This document shows positions 1-12,077 of a stretch of 64,000 nucleotides of DNA, in pieces. Every line of letters begins with the position of its first letter. The stretch's first letter is position 1. The notes beneath the pieces are model-generated. The model made no database searches. It had not been told where the DNA came from and saw only the letters and a list, made by a program, of their open reading frames with translations. The position numbers were made by a program, and so were the translations under genes. This stretch comes from Rotaria macrura (lineage: Eukaryota; Rotifera; Eurotatoria; Philodinida; Philodinidae), in contig OENT01000940.1 in the NCBI GenBank assembly GCA_900239685.1, positions 1-64,000 of the forward strand. The letters run 5' to 3'.

Positions 1-168
1 TATAACAGTGTCATTAAAATAGATTTCTAATCCCCAAAAAATCAATTATAATCAGATTTTTTCAGATTTTTTTTTACATGGGTATAAACTGATTCACATC
101 CTAACTCTCCTACCCACTCCGAATATGGATTCTTAAAACAGATAGTATATTTCTATGAATTTTTCTAG

Positions 169-537
169 AGCGACGATGAAGACTATGTAAAATCAACATT
201 AGCGAAAAGTGACGATCGTTCAAGCAAAATTTCTTCATATACAAAGAAAACAGATGAAGACCAATGGGTATGCAAAAATTGTTCTTCGGAAAATTTAACT
301 TCAGAAAAACGATGTCTATCGTGTGCTAAATCAAGAATTACTCGTCCCGCATCCGAAGTTGGCTCGTTGTACCCCAGAATCGTCGAAGATCAATGTGGTC
401 AGACATCATCGTTGGGTGCATACAAAACAAATGACAATCACGCCTCCAAAAAATCATTCAAAAAGGGCAAGTATCGATGTCACATAGTTTCTGTGGCATA
501 TTATGGAAATGATGAATGTAATGCTATTCTTTCTTAG
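169..537 (+). CDS. Exon with RanBP2-type zinc finger (gene 5' end outside window)
   Basis: An open frame follows a splice-acceptor-like ctag and runs 122 codons to TAG at 535-537. It starts with an acidic stretch (SDDEDY) and contains W-V-C-K-N-C-x3-N-x6-C-x2-C, an exact match to the RanBP2/RBZ zinc-finger pattern (W-x-C-x2-C-x3-N-x6-C-x2-C). That family binds ubiquitin, RNA or protein partners. The rest is Ser/Lys-rich and low complexity. No start codon is visible, so upstream exons are presumably outside the window. A donor-like GTAATG at 518 is in the right phase to splice to 1632, which would make this the N-terminal zinc finger of the PARG/PBZ protein next door (see findings). If that donor is not used, the frame simply ends at 537. 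The zinc finger is seen directly; the gene assignment is open. Confidence 0.5.
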   Translation, partial: SDDEDYVKSTLAKSDDRSSKISSYTKKTDEDQWVCKNCSSENLTSEKRCLSCAKSRITRPASEVGSLYPRIVEDQCGQTSSLGAYKTNDNHASKKSFKKGKYRCHIVSVAYYGNDECNAILS

Positions 538-1631
538 AAGAAAAATACTAGTTTGGATCGTCTTGATGATCAGTTGAGCAAAATCTTGATAAAACTTACA
601 TACAGTAGCATAATTCTTTAGTTAATTCAGTAATTTCAGAAACTCGAAGGTTCAGATTTGAGTTTGAGAATTTTTAGACCATTGATAAACAGAAAAAGAA
701 AACGAGTGAAAAGAAAGAATTTTATTGTTGGCGATGCACGATCCAGACATACGAAGAAAGCTTTTCAGCTACAGTTCAGTGCATATTTAGTTGTGGTTCT
801 ATCAGATTCTCCTATTTGTCTATCTCTTTTGTGAAACACGATTGCCGATGCATGTTGAAGTATATAGCGAGATAGTTGGACCCCGTGCCTACCTTGTCCG
901 TCTCACAGACCAAAACTGGCGTATCACAAAGTTATTCTTAAGTACCGAAGGCCGTGAAGAGACATATTGGGAATCGTGATAAAGATAGTGAGGGTTTTTA
1001 TGTATAAGTAAAGCGACTCCATCGTGTTCCTTATTTAAATCCCTTAGAGATTGCACTGAAAGCTGTTGGAAAAAATGGCATACTTATCTTTTTAATGAGT
1101 AGCATTCACGTAAGGAAGTCAGCACCATCTTCCTCGGCGTATCTGTTTCCAACGTTTTATTCGTGCTGTAAGTACAGATTGAAGATTTCTCTCTATTCAA
1201 TGGAATGCTCAGATCTGCGATACACAAACATGGGATTCATGGGATCATGGATAAAGTAATAAAAAATCGATTACCGATCTCTCGAAATATCGTGTAATTT
1301 GAGCAGAGCACTGAATAGAACTCGTCGATTTGTGCTGGAAAAAGATTCCTAAACGAATAAGATCTCGGAATTTCAGAACAGAAATATCAGTATTTTGAGA
1401 TTTTTTGAATCGCAGTTTGACAGATATAAATCTAAGCATACCATTGAATAGACATTTTCGATTCGTATTTCGAACTGAATTAGACCAGCTATTTAAATGA
1501 TTAGCGTGCTAAATTCTCATACTTGCTAAGTACTAATCCAAGTCACTGTTTTTTTTCTCTTCACCGATCACACAGTAGATCTCAATATTTCTGCTTCCTA
1601 ACAACAACTATTCTTGATTCTATATATACAG
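538..1631. other. Gap or possible intron with a doubtful decayed transposase fragment
   Basis: No continuous gene is visible. Around 1015-1070 one plus-strand frame reads PYLNPLE, which resembles the third catalytic region (P-x-LNPIE) of Tc1/mariner-type DDE transposases. The flanking frame has stops and no first or second catalytic motif could be placed. If the exon at 169 splices to 1632, this is a roughly 1.1-kb intron carrying that remnant. The 3' end at 1590-1631 looks like a genuine intron end, with a pyrimidine-rich stretch then ATACAG. Confidence 0.25.
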
Positions 1632-4600
1632 CCTCCGAAGATGATGATGACGACAACGACACAACGAGCGCATATAGTAATAGTGAGTCTGACAAGTATC
1701 AAAAGAAAGAAAAGCATCAAGAATCTAAAGACAAAAAACTGAACAGTGAATCAGATGATGATCAACCGTTCGTATCTCACGGAAAACCAATGCCATCAAC
1801 ACAAAACAAATCAACACACCCTCGCACTCTATCTCCATTATCCCCACAACATGAAGATATGGTTTACATACCTGATCTACCATCGAACATAGAAGATAAT
1901 TATACATTAGAAACATTAATATGCCGTCGAATAGAAGATCTTCTTCAGCTCAAACCAAAGAGAGTGAAATGTTATTCCAAGTTAGGCATCGGTGTTATAT
2001 ATGTAACTGACGATCGACTCAAAGATCGTCTATTGAACAAGATTGGCAAACTCGCCTTAGATCCAAAAGAAGGAAAATATTTTATTACTTTTGTTGAAAC
2101 CATTGAGCTTATTTCGTACATTGTGCTAGATGTAAAAAATGAGTTAAAAGACGACGAATTACCAACTACAAAGGAAATTTCTCGTCGTTGGGTCGAATTG
2201 CATAAAGGAGAGAAGCCGTTATCCTGTGATGTCTTAAATGCCCAATTTCCAAATATTTATCGTGTTGTTTCTTCTGCGTTAGATGAACTCAAGAAAACGT
2301 CACATAATGGTGACTTCAGTATAAAAGCGTTTTTGGGTCATATTTGTTACTGTGCAGATTGTAGTTTCTTCGAGGATTTACCTCGCAAAATTAAGAAAAA
2401 TCATTTACAACAAGCGATTTTGGATGCAATTGGGCAATCTGATCTTCCATCCACTTCCCTTTATGTTCAAATCAACAGACACTCAGCCACTGCATGCATC
2501 ATCTCTGCTAATTTAGCAAGATTATGGTCTACAAAAAGTTTCATTATTATAGATAAGAACACATTACAAAAGAAGACCACTCTTGCATGTCGACTAGTTG
2601 TTTATCCTATTCCGAAATCATTCCCCATTCAAAGTATTATTAAACATCGAGAATTTCATAATGCAGTAACATATCATAAGCTTATTGGCGACCATCTAAT
2701 TCTAGAATTATCTGACAAAGATGTTTTTCAACAATGCATTGAACGTGGAGCACTTCGTATCGATAATGATCATGTAGTTCACATGAATCTTTGTAATACT
2801 TTAAACAATCCAGATGGAGGTGATATTGATGATGATACATGGTATGAAGCAGAAATGCTGCAAATCAAGCCAGATATCATGCAATTTGTAGCTAATCCTC
2901 AACATAATATCTTTCGTTACCGCTGGAACCCGCACATTTGGAACGAACAATTTAAACGTGTAGCATCACAAAAACGTGATGGTATTCAAGGCACTGTTCA
3001 CGATCCAAAGAATCCAACACCGGACCAAATGCGCCATTTACTACGAGTAACAGTTATGTTAAATACACTTGCTGTAATACGAAAAAGAAGTTACATGATT
3101 GAGGATCGTGAAATACAATTGAATTTGAAAAACGAATTAAAGACCATTGTTTATGACCATGATTCAACACTGGAACGAAGAGAAAAGTTGTCATTGACAA
3201 AAACACCGTATTCTCAAACAACTATACGTGTGGTTCGAGGTGATTGTCTTGTTGAATACGAACGTATGGTTAAACTTGGAAAACGACCAGTTCTTCTTAA
3301 CATGGCTAGTTCAACAAGTCCTGGTGGAGGATTTCGGAAAGGCGATGGAGCACAAGAAGAAAATGTTTTTCGTCGATCCGATTATTGTCGCAGTCTTGAT
3401 ATTGGTCTTGATGAATTTCTAAAAGAGCGAGCAGATCGTTTGCATTGTTCTTCCGATTGTCGTCTTGATCGTATCTCTGACCCAAACAGCATGTATCCCA
3501 TGAATGAGTACGGTGCTATCTATACTTCAGGAATAACAGTCTTTCGACAACCCGAGGAAACGGGTTATGCTTTTATGGAAACTCCATTAGAAAATGTCTG
3601 CGCAATCGCAATGGCGGCTTATCGTGATCCTGAGCTTAAAGGAACTCTATTAGCACCTAAGTATGCTGTTGGCACAAGGAAGAAGATTGAAAATATTTTT
3701 GCCATAGCCTATCATCATAAACATGATTGTCTTATTCTATCAGCACTTGGATGTGGTGCATTTAAGAATCCACCTGAACATGTGGCGAAACTATTTTACT
3801 CAGTTATTGAACAGTACGCCGGTTTTTTCCACAAGATTGTATTTGCCATTATTGATGATCATAATGCCGTACGTCATCTCAATCCCGAAGGAAACTTTCG
3901 ACCTTTCGCAAATATTTTAGACAACCAGACTGTAGAACCAAGTACATCAATGAACAACCCAAATACAATGATTGGACCTTATCGACTCTTGAGTGATGGT
4001 TCAACTGTGAGTAATATTACTATATTTGATGTAACACCTTGCAATTACGGAGCAAAATGTACTGAGATCTACAATCACAACCATGCCAACCATTTCTCCC
4101 ATCCACCTCTTTGCACTTATGTAGCTGTTCACGGTAAATGTAAAAAAACAGACGATACAATCCATACAACTTCATTTATTCATCGAGACCAATGTCGAGA
4201 TGGCGGTGTATGTCTGCATATTAATAATGAAAATCATAATCGAGAATTTGAGCATCCAGACTACTGTCCAGATGAAGGTAGATGTCAAAATCAGAAAGAG
4301 GATCATTTGAAACAATTTCGTCATTTACCTCTTTGCGAAAAAGCACACAAATGTATGGAATATCAAAAGGAAGTCGCCAGTCATTGTAATAAATTTCGTC
4401 ATTGTGCTCCACGTTGTCCCAAGGGAGGCTTCTGTGTGATGTTTCATGACAAAAACCATTTAGATGAATTTCAGCATCCTTTTTCCAATCCTTGCCCACG
4501 ATCTCCGTTCGATTGTCCTTATTACATCGAGTTAGCTGGAGCAAAAGATACTCGAAGTCTTCCAAGTACCATTCAAAATCATTGCATAAAATATGCTCAT

Positions 4601-7600
4601 GTGTGTAAGAATGGTCGCAACTGTACTGATAACACACCATTGCATTTATCCAAAACCATTCATATTGCCCGTCATTTATGTTCTTATCATGACAAATGCA
4701 GAAACATTGTTGATGAAGAACACTTAAATTCCTATACGCATCCAAATGTTCCAGATATTCGACCAGCATGTTCCTTCGGTGATAAATGTCGCGATCTTCG
4801 GAAATTTGATCATAAAGTTAGCTTTCGTCATCCTTCGGCCAGTGAAGATGGTGTTGTAAAATATTACGGTTCGAATGAAAACACAAATTTTGTGCAGAAT
4901 CAGAAAGACAATGTGGCAAATGTACAGGACTTTATTTTAAAAAATAAATGGAAATCCTTACCATCGGGGGCTATTCCTCAGGAGATTCTTAACTGGATAC
5001 GCACTGTACAACCCATTCATCGTTGTAGTCCAATTATATTCGAATCAATACTTCTGCATGGACATGCAATGAGTCGTGAATATATGGAACATTTGAAAGA
5101 TCCGACATTTGTTGCTAATTCAGTTTTGAATCATAGTCGAATACGGCGTATCGAAGAACTGAAAACAAAGACATGCGAAGAGGATGCCAAACTATATGTG
5201 ATCGCACTAATCGCACTGGAATTCGAAAACAGTGGTCTTAGTGCGGCAACGGTACTTCCTCCAACTTTGCTGGGAGCTGAGGTAACCAAAGGAACCACAC
5301 CATATTCTAGCAAAGAAACTTATGAACATATAATTAGGAAAAAAGAAATTAAACTAACAAAAACAATGTCGAAGAATAATCTAAATGCCTTGCGTGCAAA
5401 AGCTAATGAAATTGCACAAGCCTCGATTAAACTTCATTCAGATCCAGCTGGTATCGGTCATGCACCAGATAAAGCTCTGGGTACAGATAAACTTGTTTTC
5501 AGTATCTTAGGACCACACTTGGGTCATTATTACGGAGATGTCATCATTGTTTTCAAACGTGAGATTTTACATCATCCTGATGCGAACTTTTCTGTTCAAG
5601 CAGCAACATCATTCCCTAGTGGAAATGCTTATAAGTGGCGACCATGGCTTGGTAATGATCCAAATGATGCAACTGAACGAGTCAAACATTATCACAGAAC
5701 AAAACTTCATGCTTCTGTGCCAGGATATGACTACGCCACTGCTCTGGAATTAATGGCCCTTACTAGTCTTCGTACAAAATCAAAGACGATGAATATTACT
5801 CTTCAAGAAATTCTCGATCAATGGATCCAGAATGATTCACATCATAACATTGAAGCACACTTACCTCAACTGATTCCGCTCGATTACATTGATCATATTT
5901 ATATACCGAAAAATCTGTTTAGTGCTCTCAATGAGAACGCACTTACAGCAATCGATGCTGTTTTCAAGCATTGTATCACTCTTGTGTCACACGATGGGGA
6001 AGCAAATCATGAATTAGGACCATTTGGACCAACTCCCAATTCGAAATCACGAGTGGATTATCAAAATTTTGTAGTTAAAGAATTAATTGGTCGGTACAGA
6101 GAGAATGCTGCTCGTCCATTGTTGAATCCTATTCAAGGTGTGATTATCACCATACCCTCATCAGCCTTTGATGATCACTACGTTATACCTCTTACCCTTT
6201 CTCAAGCGTATACACAACATCGTATTGAAAATCATCATGTGTCAACAGACAATATAACTTATATCTATTGGAAAGCCATGAAAGGAGATTTGATGTTGAC
6301 TTTATCCAATGAAGAAATCGATCCCAATGAAAAGCAACCAGATCTTCGCTGTTTAATCTGTTATGTCGCTCCAAAACCTATAGCAAGTGATGATGATTAT
6401 CATGAAAGCATTTCCTACTTAGCTGCNGCACATCCATTTCAGCATGACCTGATTTTGAAGAGGAAATCATACAAAGCCAAATCGAATACTTTCTATCTTG
6501 GATGTAATAGCAACGATTTTATGACATTTTGTCTACAAGTTCACCGTTCAACAGGAAAAGTCATTCTTTCACATGCAGGTCCCAATGCAATTTATAACCA
6601 TGAACAAATATCGTGTACATTCGGCAGATCAGAACTCGATTTAAGCAGAATGGAATATATTCATGTCAGTGCTGGTACTCACACCGTATCTATTCGAAAT
6701 TTGATCATCTGCTTCGAGAAACAATCAAGTATGCATCCAACTTTCGATAAAGATTACAAGAAAAATAGTTCTTCTACTAATGAAAATAAATCTAGCAAAG
6801 CACACCCTGATGCCAACCATCATAAATGCCATGATCCTCCTCAGGATGCATCGTCAAACGCTGCTGATGACAAACCACCAAAAGAGACAGGATTTTTTAC
6901 TAAAATAAAAAATCTCTTTGTTTCAAGTGATATATCACCTTGTCCAAATAATGTCAATTGTCTGAAACAATATTCAGACGAAGCAGCTGAACACAATGCC
7001 AAATACTCCCACCCTTGTCCTTATTCGGAACTATGTCACAAGAAAGAACCTCATCTCACTCATGAACCACATGCAGTTTCCAAATGTCCGGATGATGAAG
7101 CATGTGATAAATTGGCTGATCCTTTTCATCGAGCTTTCTATCGACATACAGGGAGACCTGATTTTCTTATTCCATGTCCTCGACAAAAGGAATGTCCAGA
7201 TAAATCTTCTTTTCATAGAAAAAAATATTCTCATGGTGAACAAGTCTTCGGAAAATTGCCAACACCAGCCTCTAAAGGTAATCGATCATGATCAAATCTC
7301 GAAGACTATTTACTTAAGAACTCCTCTGTTTGTAGAGACAAGCAGGCCAGACGAGCATCATGATCATGAGGAACGAACAGCGTGCCATTGGGGGACAAAA
7401 TGCCATGATTTTGATGCCACACATCGAAAAAAATATTCTCATCCTTCAGATACGAAACCACATCAACCAACAGGCAGTGATAAAACCCAATGCAAATGGG
7501 GGACAAAATGCCATGATTTTGACGCCACACATCGAAAAAAATTTTCTCATCCTTCAGATACGAAACCACACCAACCAACAGGCAGTGATAAAACCCAATG

Positions 7601-7664
7601 CAGATGGGGGACAAAATGCCATGATTTTGACGCCACACATCGAAAAAAATTTTCTCATCCTTAG
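1632..7664 (+). CDS. Microbial-type PARG domain protein with a long PBZ-like zinc-finger array
   Basis: One exon of about 1880 codons (1632-7277), a 58-nt intron (7278-7335, GTAATC..TGTAG, phase 1) and a last exon to TAG at 7662-7664. The exon probably starts at the ACAG acceptor before 1632; the ATG at 1523 lies in the likely intron. Order: acidic Ser-rich N-terminus; a region of no recognised family; a TIGR02452/DUF2263-type PARG catalytic domain (3289-3780: N-M-A-S then the PGGGF loop, the GAQEE pair and R-R-S, later GCGAFKNPPEHVA). The catalytic GGG and QEE residues are present, so poly- or mono-ADP-ribose hydrolysis is expected. Ten PBZ-like C/H modules follow (4040-4850), then an unrecognised domain (5478-6720), then seven more modules, the last three in the final exon. 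PBZ fingers bind poly(ADP-ribose), suggesting an eraser-plus-reader protein. Base 6427 is an N. Poly(A) signal at 7780. Confidence 0.85.
7278..7335 (+). other. 58-nt intron of the PARG/PBZ gene
   Basis: The donor is AAAG|GTAATC and the acceptor TTTGTAG|AGAC. Removing it joins a phase-1 codon (g + ag) and carries the frame into three further PBZ-like modules. Without splicing the protein stops at 7291. Both the frame join and the protein motif continuity support it. Confidence 0.8.
7387..7664 (+). repeat. 108-bp tandem repeat encoding 36-residue PBZ-like units
   Basis: Two full units and a partial third, spaced exactly 108 bp (the same motif starts at 7401, 7509 and 7617), with only a few differences between copies. 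Each unit encodes C-x-W-G-T-K-C-H-D-F-D-A-T-H-R-K-K-[YF]-S-H followed by a 16-residue linker. The near-identity indicates recent duplication, while the fingers in the long upstream exon have diverged strongly. Confidence 0.9.
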
Positions 7665-7779
7665 AAATAAGCAACTTCATGAACTGCTATTGTCTTCACT
7701 TAATCAGCCACTGTTGAACGTTGTCTTTAATCAAGACTAATGTAGTGATTACAATAGTTGATAACCAAGCTTTTTTCGA

Positions 7780-7785
7780 AATAAA
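7780..7785 (+). terminator. AATAAA polyadenylation signal of the PARG/PBZ gene
   Basis: A canonical AATAAA lies 115 nt after the stop codon at 7664. Confidence 0.5.
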
Positions 7786-10361
7786 CACCTTATTTAAATT
7801 TGAAATCATATGATTGTAGTACAGCCGTGTTAAAAGTGACAATAACATTCAGGTTCTTTCCATGGAAAGAGAAATAGCTGATTTCTGTGATTTGTCTGAT
7901 TAAAATCAATTCGTTTTAAATTGTAAAAGTCAGAAAAGTCAGCAACGAAAACAACAATCTTAGAAATCTGATTCAAGTTGTTTCACCCTAGATCAACATT
8001 TTGAACAACAAGGATACAACATTGTATGAATATTTAATGTGTAGTTATAAAACGAATGTTCGCTTAGCCGAAGAATTTCATGTTTAGTTCATCTGCTCGT
8101 CTCATATTTGAAATTCGCTACAGTATTCATGCTACTTTGCTGTGTACACGCAATGATCCCCATACTTCAGAAATTGAACAACAAAAAAGCCATATTTTGG
8201 GGCTTTCTCTGTGTTAAAAACCCTTTGTGGCTCCTTCTTATGAACCAATACATCTTGATCCTTTTCAAAATAAAACTATAAAACCAGTGCTAACATTGGT
8301 TAAGATCACACACAGTAACAGCTCTACTAGAGCAACAGTACTCCAGGCATTCATAGAACATGCAGAGATGTGAATACTATGGCCCACGTCAGTGATGTGA
8401 GCCACTGCCTTATTCCAAGTGTTAATATTAATCATTCCATGAGATATCCTAGAAAGATTCTATCAAGTTTGTCGTAGGATACAGTCACGAGTTCTGACAA
8501 TTCGTGCTTCGAGAGTTTCTTATAGTCATACAGGTCCTGATAAGAACTTCTTTAGATTCTCATCCATAATTATCTCTGAATTTGAAATGCAGTATCCTAC
8601 TAGGATTCAATCTGGATCCTGCTCAGATTCCTTTCAACAATAACTGTACAAGGAGCTGTCAAAATCTAATCAAGTTTTCAAATGGATATGATCAAGACTT
8701 GTACAATGATCCAACCAATTTCTGTTGCTCAGTCTGCCTAAGATCTTAATAAAAATCTAACACGAAAATATATTAGCGACTGTAAAAGTGTGTTGAGATA
8801 AGATGAACACTGATTCAGACAGACAAGAACATTTTAGTTCTGGAATGATCACCAATTCAAAAGAAAAATTTTTAAATTAAAAGGCTACTGATTGAATCTG
8901 TCACTGGGAATAGCCGTTGACCAGCTCTATACAATCGATAGATAAACGCCATGTCAAATTATGGATTTTACTAATAAATATACTTGAAGATAATCTGATG
9001 CATTCCAGAAAAGTCCTAGAGAAGTTTAGACGATTCATCTTAGACCCTTTAAGAAAAAAATGAGGAGTACCCAAGGGGGGAAGAGCGAGACTTCATCTAC
9101 TTCAAAAAAAAACGTGAAGTACGACTGAAGTACTGTGAAGTACGGATGAAGTATGCACTCCTGATGTCTCGCTTTTTCCTCCTTGGGAGTACCACACTTC
9201 ATATACTATGAAAGGAAGTGTGAATTAACTCTTGGTAGCTACAGAAAACCTACTTAATCCATAGTTGAATTATCCATGAGAGCTTAACGGTGCTTTTCGG
9301 CATTTGACTACCTTTTATATTTTAGCTGCCATTTCTTAAAGCTTTAGTGATATATTCAGTATATATTAATGTGTATTTCTATTGAATGGAATGTTTATTA
9401 ATATATTCAAGAGACTTTTTTCATAGTAGCTACTTATATTTACGTGAACATGTATTCACTATCTATTAGTAACAAGGTAAATAAAGTATTGCCTTTTCTT
9501 TATTTACCTAAATAAAAAGTAAATTAAATGCGCCACCCTACGATGGACAGTACTTGAATAGTTCGATAGTTGGTACAACTTAATGAGTTCCACACTACTA
9601 CAATCATGCAGAAACATTGTGTACTGTTGTCGCAGTTGTTATTCTTGTTTTAAGAAAACGATTCTGAGAACATAAGTAGTTGGATGAAAAAGTACATTTT
9701 TGTCTTTGATTCTTTTACGAACTTAGGGTTTTGTTTACATGCGTTGATTGTAAAAACGAGGCCTACAAATACTACATGGTGTACTGATCTCTGCTTCTTT
9801 TTTGTTGATAAAGTATGTGTATTTCATTCATTGCTTACAACAGAGAGAAAAGCTTTGTGAAACTCACATACACTTTCGAAGAAAATAGTGATTATATTAT
9901 TGTAGTATATCACAGTTTCATTTATCCTTTATTTCAATGCTGATAATAAACTAACGAGCGAATATCAACAGTGAAAACGAAAAATTGGACGCCGTTTAGA
10001 AAAAGATGATAAATAAATCGTACTACTACATTTTCTGTATTTTCTATTAGTATTATGAAGCTATTGGTATGCAAGTTCCACATTTTAGTCCCAAATGTGC
10101 TGCAGTAACAAGCTTTTTCGATTGTAACTGTGATCATGCGCTCTCCTTTTTTCGATTTCTGTAATGTAAAATAACTCGTGGGTTTTTTCTTATTGTTGAT
10201 GCAACAAGAAGTTTAATGCATGACGTAGACATTTACGCACTTGTTGCAGCAAGGAAGAACAGAATAGCTCGTAAAAAATAAGACTTATACTCACATAGAC
10301 TTTTTTTCTCTTTTTCTTCTCGACTTTTTTGCCATTAGACAAATACAAAAACTACTGAGTG
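7786..10361. other. Intergenic, no gene seen
   Basis: AT-rich with stops in all frames. Around 8440-8640 short TCCTA/AGGAT motifs recur, suggesting a degraded element. A compact hairpin element at 9067-9192 is listed separately. No coding region is supported. Confidence 0.6.
9067..9192. mobile_element. Short hairpin element (MITE-like), 126 bp
   Basis: Imperfect terminal inverted repeats: gtacccaaggggggaagagc... on the left and ...gctttttcctccttgggagtac on the right. The centre repeats gaagtac several times. The outer motif CAAGGGG-AA-GCG-GAC also occurs at the ends of the 387-bp element at 12532-12918, so the two may belong to one family. No coding capacity. Confidence 0.6.
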
Positions 10362-12077
10362 ATGGCTTCTGATAGTTCAAATTTGGGTTAGTTTTGACCA
10401 AAATACTCATATAAATACAATATTATTTTCAAAATTTAATTAGATCTTGCATTTGCGATGGATTGTACAGGCTCGATGGGTTCGTACATCACTAGCGCGA
10501 GGGACAACATTCGTTTAATTATTGACGAGATTGTTGCCAAGGAAATGATAGCTATACGTCTAGCACTTATCGAGTATCGAGATCATCCACCTCAGGTCTA
10601 TGTGGATAACAGATGTAACTAATGGAAAAATCTAATCAATATTAAAATGTACATGTTTAGGACAGCACATTCGTGACTAACGTGCATAGTTTTACGAATA
10701 CAGTGGCAGACATGAAAGGATGGTTGGAAAAATGCAGTGCTCTTGGTGGTGGGGATGGACCTGAAGCAGTGGCTGATGCGCTTCACGATGCTCTTAATCT
10801 CTCTTGGCGCTCTGATGCTGCTAAAATATGTATTCTCATTTCTGATGCACCACCTCATGGGCTTGTTCGTGAAGGTGATAGCTTTCCAGATGGATGCCCT
10901 GCAGGTCATGATCCCCTCAGTATCGTTCGGAAAATGGCTGAAAAGAATATCACACTCTATACCGTTGGCGTTGAACCTTCCATCGGTAATTTCCAATTTT
11001 TTTCTCTACTTCAATCCACATACTTCCAGCATTTTCAAATGTACTCTTCCTATTCTAGTACCCTATCGTGATTTTTTCGTGACAATTGCACATATTACCG
11101 GTGGACAATATGTTCCAATGGTTGATGCAAATCGACTTGCTCAAATGATTATTGGTGGAGTACGCGAAGAGATATCTATCGATCGAGTTATGCATACCGC
11201 TAAACGCGAAATAGCTCGAGAAATGCGCAAGGCAGAATCAGAAGGAGTTGACGATGTAGAAACAGCCAAGCAACTACAAAGAGTTTTTTCGGATAAGAAT
11301 ATAGTAGTCAATCGAATGAAAAATGAGGCTGGAGCACCGTCACAGGTAGCTGAACAATGCTACTCGAAGTGTGTTGACATGTCTGATATACAGCAACAAT
11401 ACAAGCAAGTACAGACAGTTTCACATACAAAACCAGCTGCGATGGACTATAAATTAGAAGAGGACAAAACAGTCAGTTTAGAACAAGCAAAAAGAATTGT
11501 TCAAAAGGCCAAAAACTGGGATTACTCGGCTATTGCTCAAACGGAAGAGAGTAGTAGTACGCCATGCAAATATGGAACCAGATGTCATGATCATAGTGAA
11601 TATCATCGAGCAAGGTTTTCGCATTCGGAGAGCGATAATCTTTCTACACAACGGAAATATGAAACCAAATCCAAACATCATGATACGGAACCTCGAGAAA
11701 CACATAGCACCACTCAAAAAGATAGTGGTCGTATACCATGCAAATACGAAGAAAGATGTCATGATCATAGTGAATATCACCGTGCGAAATATTCGCATTC
11801 GGAGAGCGATAATCTTTCTACACATCGGAAATATGAAACCCAATCCAAACATCATGGTAGTGAACGTCGAGAGACACATCGCACCACCCAAAAAGATAGT
11901 GGTCGTATACCGTGCAAATACGAAGAAAGATGTCATGATCATAGTGAATATCATCGAGCAAAATATTCCCATCCTGAAAGTGATGATCATCTTATAAAAT
12001 GTAAGCGTGGCTCAAATTGCTACGATAATAGTGATTATCATCGAAAGAAGTATTCACATCCGAATATGTCTAGTTAG
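10362..12077 (+). CDS. VWA-domain protein with four C-terminal PBZ-like zinc fingers
   Basis: Four exons: 10362-10386, 10444-10595, 10661-10985 and 11059-12077, with introns of 57, 65 and 73 nt, all GT..AG and all joining in frame. The ATG at 10362 begins MASDSSNL. Residues ~10-215 form a von Willebrand factor A domain with the metal site D-C-T-G-S-M-G-S, then the LIEYRDHPPQ and ILISDAPPHG strands and ITGGQYV near the end. A charged helical linker follows. Four fingers of the type PC-x-Y-x3-C-H-D-H-S-E-Y-H-x3-[FY]-S-H sit at 11565-12060; the first three are 174 bp apart. VWA domains usually bind proteins through a metal ion and PBZ fingers bind poly(ADP-ribose), so an adaptor role is likely. 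It lies 2.7 kb downstream of, and in the same orientation as, the PARG/PBZ gene. Confidence 0.85.
11565..11990 (+). repeat. 174-bp tandem repeat encoding 58-residue PBZ-like units
   Basis: The motif tgtcatgatcatagtgaata starts at 11583, 11757 and 11931, a spacing of exactly 174 bp. Each unit carries one finger plus a long Ser/His/Lys linker. A fourth, more diverged finger follows at 11998-12060 without the long linker. The unit length differs from the 108-bp units of the neighbouring gene, so each array expanded separately. Confidence 0.9.

Noticed and set aside
1012..1200. Confident call of a Tc1/mariner transposase
   Set aside because: Only one short motif (PYLNPLE) fits; no other catalytic motif or terminal repeats could be found.
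4221..4769. 182-codon minus-strand open frame
   Set aside because: Antisense to the PBZ array. Its His/Tyr/Cys-rich composition is a by-product of the repeated fingers on the plus strand.
7306..7740. Alternative frames over the 108-bp repeat
   Set aside because: Only the frame that encodes the C/H fingers matches the upstream protein after splicing.
11478..11997. Long open frames on both strands over the VWA gene repeats
   Set aside because: Shadows of the 174-bp coding repeat; they repeat with the same period and have no motif.
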